DNA of 10,296 bases, taken from assembly GCA_903903365.1 (NCBI GenBank), contig CAIUYS010000551.1, positions 1-10,296 on the forward strand. Reading direction: 5' to 3'. The position numbers and the translations under genes were made by a program. The stretch comes from an uncultured Methylococcaceae bacterium (lineage in GTDB: Bacteria > Pseudomonadota > Gammaproteobacteria > Methylococcales > Methylomonadaceae). The notes under the pieces are model-generated. The model was not told the DNA's origin. It was given only the letters and a program-made list of their open reading frames with translations, and searched no databases. Shown in pieces: positions 6,985 through 10,296 of the stretch; the stretch's first letter is position 1, and each line of letters opens with the position of its first letter.

Positions 6985-7007
6985 ACGGGGTTATTTAATT
7001 GTATGTA
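6979..7007 (-). promoter_or_regulatory. Possible promoter of xth, sharing its -10 region with the rpmE promoter
   Basis: Read on the minus strand, the same palindrome contains a perfect TATAAT (6984-6979). The -35 region about 17 nt upstream (7007-7002, CTACAT) is poor. The transcript would begin near 6972 with a leader of about 30 nt. The two promoters would compete for polymerase. Confidence 0.4.
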
Positions 7008-7035
7008 GTCTCTTTGTGGGTAAAGTGTAAGTAAT

Positions 7036-7236
7036 ATGAAACCAGAAATTCATCCTGAATATAAACAAATTACGGTAACTTGTGGTTGCGGTAATGTATT
7101 TGCAACCGGTTCTGTATTAGGTAAAGATTTGCAGATAGAAGTTTGTTCTGCATGCCATCCTTTTTATACAGGCAAACAGCGCGTTGTTGACACAGCTGGT
7201 CGTGTTGATAAATTCCGTAAAAAATACGGAAAATAA
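7036..7236 (+). CDS. rpmE: 50S ribosomal protein L31 (zinc-binding form)
   Basis: A 66-residue ribosomal protein that helps bridge the large and small subunits. It is the zinc-containing type: cysteines at 16, 18, 37 and 40 supply the CxC...CxxC ligands. This separates it from the zinc-free paralogue (L31B, ykgM/rpmE2) made under zinc starvation. MKPEIHPEY at the start and the basic tail ending RKKYGK are typical. The ATG at 7036 is preceded only by a weak Shine-Dalgarno (GTAAG). A good sigma-70-type promoter lies about 50 nt upstream. No strong terminator follows immediately; the nearest hairpin is at 7349-7388. Confidence 0.96.
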   Translation: MKPEIHPEYKQITVTCGCGNVFATGSVLGKDLQIEVCSACHPFYTGKQRVVDTAGRVDKFRKKYGK

Positions 7237-7348
7237 AAAGCTCAAAATTTTAAGTTCTGCTCATAGTTCAATTTTATAAAAAAGCGCGTACACAACAAAA
7301 ACTAGTTGTAATCGCCTTGCTTGTCTGCGGATAATGAGCAAAATAACA

Positions 7349-7388
7349 CCGCACATCAATGGGTTATTGATAAGCCGTTAATGTGCGG
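7349..7388. terminator. Hairpin, possible distal terminator of rpmE
   Basis: CCGCACAT (7349-7356) and ATGTGCGG (7381-7388) form a perfect 8-bp stem. The 24-nt loop can itself pair (TCAAT with ATTGA around GGGTT). The plus strand continues GATTATTTACTT, a weak T-rich tail. The minus strand also gives a T-containing tail (TGTTATTTTGC), so it could work in either direction. It lies 113 nt after the rpmE stop. Confidence 0.4.
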
Positions 7389-7652
7389 GATTATTTACTT
7401 ATGTCGTTAAAATATAACCGTTATGATGCATCTTTGTGCGCTGTCATTACATCGGTCATTGTTAACGACTGAGTCGTAATAAAGTATTTTGTGGATTTTT
7501 ACGCAAAAACACCTATTAATCCTCCCCTATTTATATAGCAAGGTTTACAAACTTGTGTGAAGGCGTATAACTAAATTATTTTCGCTTGGTTGCGTTGCGT
7601 TAAACCATTTTTCAGGTTGGTCTTGGTTGTATCCTGTAAGTGCTTAAAAATA

Positions 7653-7699
7653 ACTGCCTTTGTTAACATTAAAAAATATATAAAGGTAGTATCTGCCTT
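7653..7699. other. Pair of mutually exclusive hairpins
   Basis: AAAGGTAGT (7682-7690) can pair either with ACTGCCTTT (7653-7661, 9 bp with one G-U) or with the adjacent CTGCCTT (7693-7699, 7 bp with one wobble, 3-nt loop). The direct repeat CTGCCTT thus competes for one partner, as in attenuators. No gene follows closely, so function is unknown and chance is possible. Confidence 0.3.
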
Positions 7700-7807
7700 A
7701 CTGATAAATCCGCTTTTCTTTACCTCAAATTGCAAAATACACTTTATTTTTGGCTAACAGCCTCGCTTGTCTTGCTGACTTATACAGCATAACTGACGGG
7801 CAAAAAA

Positions 7808-7835
7808 TTAAAACAGTCGCCGCACGGAGTATAAT
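7808..7835 (+). promoter_or_regulatory. Weak candidate promoter in the gap
   Basis: TATAAT at 7830-7835 has TTAAAA (7808-7813) 16 nt upstream. The -10 lies in the small dyad GTATAATAC (7829-7837). If used, it would give a pilM leader of about 445 nt that passes through element C. Confidence 0.25.
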
Positions 7836-7897
7836 ACCGTCATAATTTTAGTATCAGCTAATGAAAGCTATACTTTAAAGTTAAAATCAGTCAACAA

Positions 7898-7928
7898 TGG
7901 ACACTAGAGCAGAAAAGCCTCGTATAAT
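7898..7928 (+). promoter_or_regulatory. Weak candidate promoter in the gap
   Basis: TGGACA (7898-7903, 5 of 6) and a perfect TATAAT (7923-7928) are separated by 19 nt, at the upper limit of usable spacing. A transcript would start near 7935 and reach pilM after about 350 nt. Confidence 0.3.
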
Positions 7929-7972
7929 CATTTACAAACAGGCTTTGTGCAATGCAAAGAGAGACTGTTACA

Positions 7973-7990
7973 AATGAATGAATGAATGAA
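7973..7990. repeat. Short AATG tandem repeat
   Basis: Four and a half copies of AATG. It is not inside any supported gene, so phase variation by slippage is not indicated. It lies about 30 nt before element C. Confidence 0.8.
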
Positions 7991-8023
7991 TTAACTACCC
8001 GGTAGATGGTTGGTTTCGATCAT

Positions 8024-8156
8024 GGAACGCCGATGACACTGATTACACAGGTTTCAACAGATTTTATTTTTAGTCGAAAAAATACCTTGGCGTTTATAGA
8101 TCATATTTTCATTAAGATTGAGAAACTTCCCTTATCCGTGTTTTATGTGCTCTATT
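8024..8156. repeat. Element C: diverged, inverted second copy of element B
   Basis: Aligned with the reverse complement of element B, the homology runs through most of its length: GATGACACTGATTACAC near 8031-8047, then TTTCAAC, then a 20-nt exact match GATTTTATTTTTAGTCGAAA (8060-8079), then a weaker core, then CTTATCCGTG near 8131-8140 and TCTATT at the end. It lacks one 10-bp GGATTTCAAC-type unit on the left and about two 9-10-bp units at the right end, and has base changes in the CACGGAT units, so it looks like an older copy. Confidence 0.75.
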
Positions 8157-8202
8157 TTTTTTAAGAGCTGAGCAATTACAGGATTTTTTAAATACTTATG
8201 CG

Positions 8203-8231
8203 TTGCCTTGCTTGCCGGCATTCAATAAAAA
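8203..8231 (+). promoter_or_regulatory. Low-confidence proximal promoter for the pil genes
   Basis: TTGCCT (8203-8208) and TAAAAA (8226-8231) are 17 nt apart, each with 4 of 6 matches. This is the best-spaced pair I find close to pilM. I see no -24/-12 sigma-54 site. Confidence 0.25.
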
Positions 8232-8285
8232 AGTTGTGTATTAGCTAAGAGAATCACATTAATAATCCGTTTTTAAGAGGTTATC

Positions 8286-9350
8286 ATGAGCTGGTTTAAT
8301 CGGAAACAGAATGCTGTTCTTGGTATTGATATCAGTTCAGCCGCTGTAAAGTTACTGGAATTAAGTAAATCAGGTACACGTTACCGAGTTGAAAGCTTTG
8401 CGGTAGCCCCTTTACATCAAGCCCCCCTTGTTGAGAAAAACATTGCTCATGTCGATACGATAGCCGAGGCTATAAAAATTGCTTTAACGCAATCTCAATC
8501 AAGTCTTAATCAAGCGACGGTTGCAGTTTCAGGATCGGCCGTAATGACAAAAATGATAACTATGCCAAGCTCGTTGTCTGATGTTGAGATGCAAGATCAA
8601 ATTATAATTGAAGCAGATCAATACGTCCCTTTTTCGCTTGATCAAGTTAATTTCGATTTTGAAATACAAGGGATAAATGAAACTAATCCTGATTTGGTTA
8701 ATGTGCTGCTCGTGGCCTCCAGAAGAGAAAATGTTGATGACCGGATTGAGGCATTAGTAAAAGCAGGGTTAAAAGCCACGATTATCGATGTTGAAACATT
8801 TGCCATGGAAAATGCGTTTAAATTATTACCCGACCCTTTTAAAAACTCAACCAGCGCTAAAACAGTCGCCATTGCCGACATAGGGTCAACTATTACAACT
8901 TTGACAATATTGCATGATGGCCGTGTTTTATATACACGGGAACAGGAATTTGGCGGCAAGCAATTAACCGAAGAAATCCAAGGTCGATACGGACTTTCTT
9001 ATGATGAAGCCGGTATCGGAAAAAGGTGCGGGGGATTGCCTGAAAACTATAGCGTAGATGTACTTGGCCCCTTTAAAAGAGCAATGGTTCAGCAAATCCA
9101 ACGATCATTACAGTTTTTTGTATCCTCAAGTGTCAACAGAACCATTGACTGCATCGTTCTGGCGGGCGGTTGCGCATCCATTCAAGGCGTTGATAAATTG
9201 GTTGAAAGCAATTTAGGCATACCCACTTATGTTGCTAACCCTTTTATAGATATGACTTTTTCGAATAAAGTAAACCCGGATGCTTTATATCGTGACGCCC
9301 CGGCAATGATGATTGCTTGTGGCTTGGCATTAAGGAGTTTTGATGAATGA
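8286..9350 (+). CDS. pilM: Type IV pilus assembly protein PilM
   Basis: A 354-residue cytoplasmic, actin/FtsA-like ATP-binding protein. It binds the cytoplasmic N-terminus of PilN and connects the inner-membrane PilNO ring to the pilus motor. Visible actin-fold motifs are the first phosphate loop around 12-26 (LGIDISSAAVKLLEL), the second at 198-208 (DIGSTITTLTI) and the adenosine motif LAGGCASIQG at 292-301. EADQYVPFSLDQV (109-121) and the C-terminal GLALRSFDE are characteristic of PilM. Length is normal for the family. The ATG at 8286 has AAGAGG 5 nt upstream. It is the first gene of the pil operon here and overlaps pilN by 4 nt (ATGA), implying translational coupling. Confidence 0.96.
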   Translation: MSWFNRKQNAVLGIDISSAAVKLLELSKSGTRYRVESFAVAPLHQAPLVEKNIAHVDTIAEAIKIALTQSQSSLNQATVAVSGSAVMTKMITMPSSLSDVEMQDQIIIEADQYVPFSLDQVNFDFEIQGINETNPDLVNVLLVASRRENVDDRIEALVKAGLKATIIDVETFAMENAFKLLPDPFKNSTSAKTVAIADIGSTITTLTILHDGRVLYTREQEFGGKQLTEEIQGRYGLSYDEAGIGKRCGGLPENYSVDVLGPFKRAMVQQIQRSLQFFVSSSVNRTIDCIVLAGGCASIQGVDKLVESNLGIPTYVANPFIDMTFSNKVNPDALYRDAPAMMIACGLALRSFDE

Positions 9351-9952
9351 CAAAAATTAATTTACTGCCGTGGCGAGAAGAGCTACTTAAGAGAAAGCAG
9401 AAAAATTTTTTAAATGCCATCGCGCTATCGGCTTTGGTGGGTATTATTATAATGGGCTTGCTTCATGCCTATATTGCAGGATTAAACACCTATCAGGAAC
9501 AAAGAAACCAATTACTGTTAAGCGAAATTGGGCTATTGGATAAAAAAATTGTAGACATTAAGAACATTGAAGAAAAAAAACACAAATTACTGGCTAAAAT
9601 AGATCTTATTCAAAAATTACAGGAAAGTCGCCCGGAGATCGTGCATCTGTTTGATGAAATTTCCAAGACTACACCTGACGGTGTTTTTCTTACCAAATTC
9701 ACGCAAACCGGATCAGAATTGATTTTTGAGGGCTTGTCACAATCCAATGCCAGAGTCTCTGCATTTATGCGAGCCATAGAAGCATCGCCTTGGCTGCAAA
9801 CACCAGAACTGACAGTGATTAAATCACCCGACAAACCATCAACCGATAAAACGGATACGGAACAGTTAAGTGATTTTACGTTACATGCTACGCAAGAAAA
9901 ACCAAGCGCTAAAACTGAAATGGGAGGTAACAATGAATCTGTCGGAAATTAA
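9347..9952 (+). CDS. pilN: Type IV pilus assembly protein PilN
   Basis: A 201-residue bitopic inner-membrane protein. The cytoplasmic INLLPWRE motif (residues 4-11) is the PilM-binding tail. One membrane helix at about 21-43 follows, then a charged periplasmic coiled coil at about 47-92, then a small ferredoxin-like domain at about 95-160 (RPEIVHLFDEISKTTPDGVFLT) that pairs with PilO. The last 40 or so residues are polar and probably disordered. AAGGAG at 9332-9337, with a 9-nt spacer, serves the ATG at 9347. An out-of-frame ATG at 9343 opens only a six-codon frame. The 3' end overlaps pilO by 20 nt. Confidence 0.95.
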   Translation: MTKINLLPWREELLKRKQKNFLNAIALSALVGIIIMGLLHAYIAGLNTYQEQRNQLLLSEIGLLDKKIVDIKNIEEKKHKLLAKIDLIQKLQESRPEIVHLFDEISKTTPDGVFLTKFTQTGSELIFEGLSQSNARVSAFMRAIEASPWLQTPELTVIKSPDKPSTDKTDTEQLSDFTLHATQEKPSAKTEMGGNNESVGN

Positions 9953-10296
9953 TTGGGATATTCATGCAGCGGGAAACTGGGCTGAACCCGTTAAAATGGC
10001 AATCATACTTTTTGCTTGCGTTGCTGTCGTCAGTACCGGGGTTTATTTTGACACACTGGATCAGCTAAAAACTCTGGATACTGCCGAGAAGAAAGAGCTG
10101 ACATTAAAAACTGATTTTGAGGTAAAACAAAAAAAAGCCGTCAATCTTCAGGATTATCAGGATCAATTAAAGCAAATTGAATCATCACTGGATGAAATGA
10201 TCCGGCAAATGCCCACCGAAGAAGAAGTTGCCAGTCTGTTGGTTGATATTTCTCAAACAGGTTTGGCGAGTGGTCTACAATTTAGGTTGTTTAAGC
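9933..10296 (+). CDS. pilO: Type IV pilus assembly protein PilO (N-terminal part, runs off the right edge)
   Basis: The first 121 residues of PilO, about 200-210 long in the family. PilO forms a heterodimer with PilN in the periplasm and with it positions PilP and the secretin PilQ. Visible are a short cytoplasmic tail, one membrane helix at about 21-38, a coiled-coil region at about 41-90 rich in K, E and Q, and the conserved block RQMPTEEEVASLLVDISQTG (91-110) leading into the ferredoxin-like domain. The ATG at 9933 has GGGAGG 5 nt upstream and lies within the end of pilN. pilP and pilQ would be expected next. Confidence 0.95.
   Translation, partial: MNLSEINWDIHAAGNWAEPVKMAIILFACVAVVSTGVYFDTLDQLKTLDTAEKKELTLKTDFEVKQKKAVNLQDYQDQLKQIESSLDEMIRQMPTEEEVASLLVDISQTGLASGLQFRLFK

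Larger units (their letters stand above)
7237..8285. other. Noncoding gap of about 1.05 kb between rpmE and pilM
   Basis: I find no frame with a credible start, ribosome-binding site and recognisable protein on either strand. I also see no tRNA, tmRNA, RNase P, 6S or SRP RNA signature. It contains the hairpin at 7349-7388, a palindrome ACGACTGAGTCGT at 7465-7477, alternative hairpins at 7653-7699, a short dyad TGCTG-N7-CAGCA at 7773-7789, two TATAAT boxes (7830 and 7923), an AATG tandem repeat and element C. The 23-codon frame at 7401-7472 has no ribosome-binding site and looks accidental. In some gammaproteobacteria the pilM operon is preceded by a divergent ponA, which is absent here. Confidence 0.7.

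Noticed and set aside
7401..7472. Small open frame of 23 codons in the gap
   Set aside because: No ribosome-binding site, no recognisable sequence, and the length is within chance for AT-rich DNA.
7773..7789. LexA-like SOS box (CTG...CAG)
   Set aside because: The dyad has 7 nt between CTG and CAG, whereas the gammaproteobacterial LexA site needs 10, and no SOS gene follows.
7973..7990. AATG tandem repeat as a phase-variation tract
   Set aside because: It is not in a gene and lies about 300 nt from pilM, outside any promoter spacing I can identify.
7237..8285. Stable RNA genes (tmRNA, RNase P RNA, 6S, SRP RNA, tRNA) in the gap
   Set aside because: None of their conserved sequence cores or cloverleaf arms could be found by eye on either strand.
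8642..8959. Minus-strand open frame of about 105 codons opposite pilM
   Set aside because: It is antisense to PilM, which is strongly supported; composition reflects the complementary codons only.

Overview
The window looks like chromosomal core DNA from an AT-rich gammaproteobacterium. RecJ, a DUF934/siroheme reductase pair, NhaD, AmpG, an exonuclease III of the Crc-like subgroup, ribosomal protein L31 and pilMNO all read as gammaproteobacterial types. My best guess is an aerobic methanotroph (Methylococcales). That rests on remembered family resemblance, not on a search, and no methane-oxidation gene is present. I see no transposase, integrase, phage gene, CRISPR array, tRNA or rRNA.

Layout: (1) 1-2905, minus strand: a probable sulfite assimilation pair (siroheme reductase, then a DUF934 protein overlapping it by 14 nt), followed after a 122-nt gap by recJ, which runs off the left edge. 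(2) 3061-4419, plus strand: nhaD, divergent from the reductase, with a clear terminator. (3) 4476-4602: a palindromic repeat (element A) with 9-bp periodic arms, then ampG from a GTG start at 4696. (4) 5957-6138: a second repeat (element B) between the convergent ampG and xth genes, abutted by one more A-type arm. (5) xth (minus) and rpmE (plus) diverge from a short region where their -10 boxes share an 11-bp palindrome. (6) 7237-8285: about 1.05 kb without a credible gene, holding hairpins, possible promoters and a diverged, inverted second copy of element B (element C). (7) 8286-10296: pilM, pilN and the start of pilO, translationally overlapped, coding for the inner-membrane assembly platform of type IV pili.

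Working together: the reductase and its DUF934 partner probably reduce sulfite to sulfide. NhaD trades sodium for protons. AmpG recycles cell-wall muropeptides. RecJ and Xth serve DNA repair. PilM (cytoplasmic), PilN and PilO (membrane-anchored) form the ring that links the pilus motor to the outer-membrane secretin. None of the coding genes is itself novel. The least explained material is the intergenic repeat set (A, B, C), followed by the structured gap in front of pilM.
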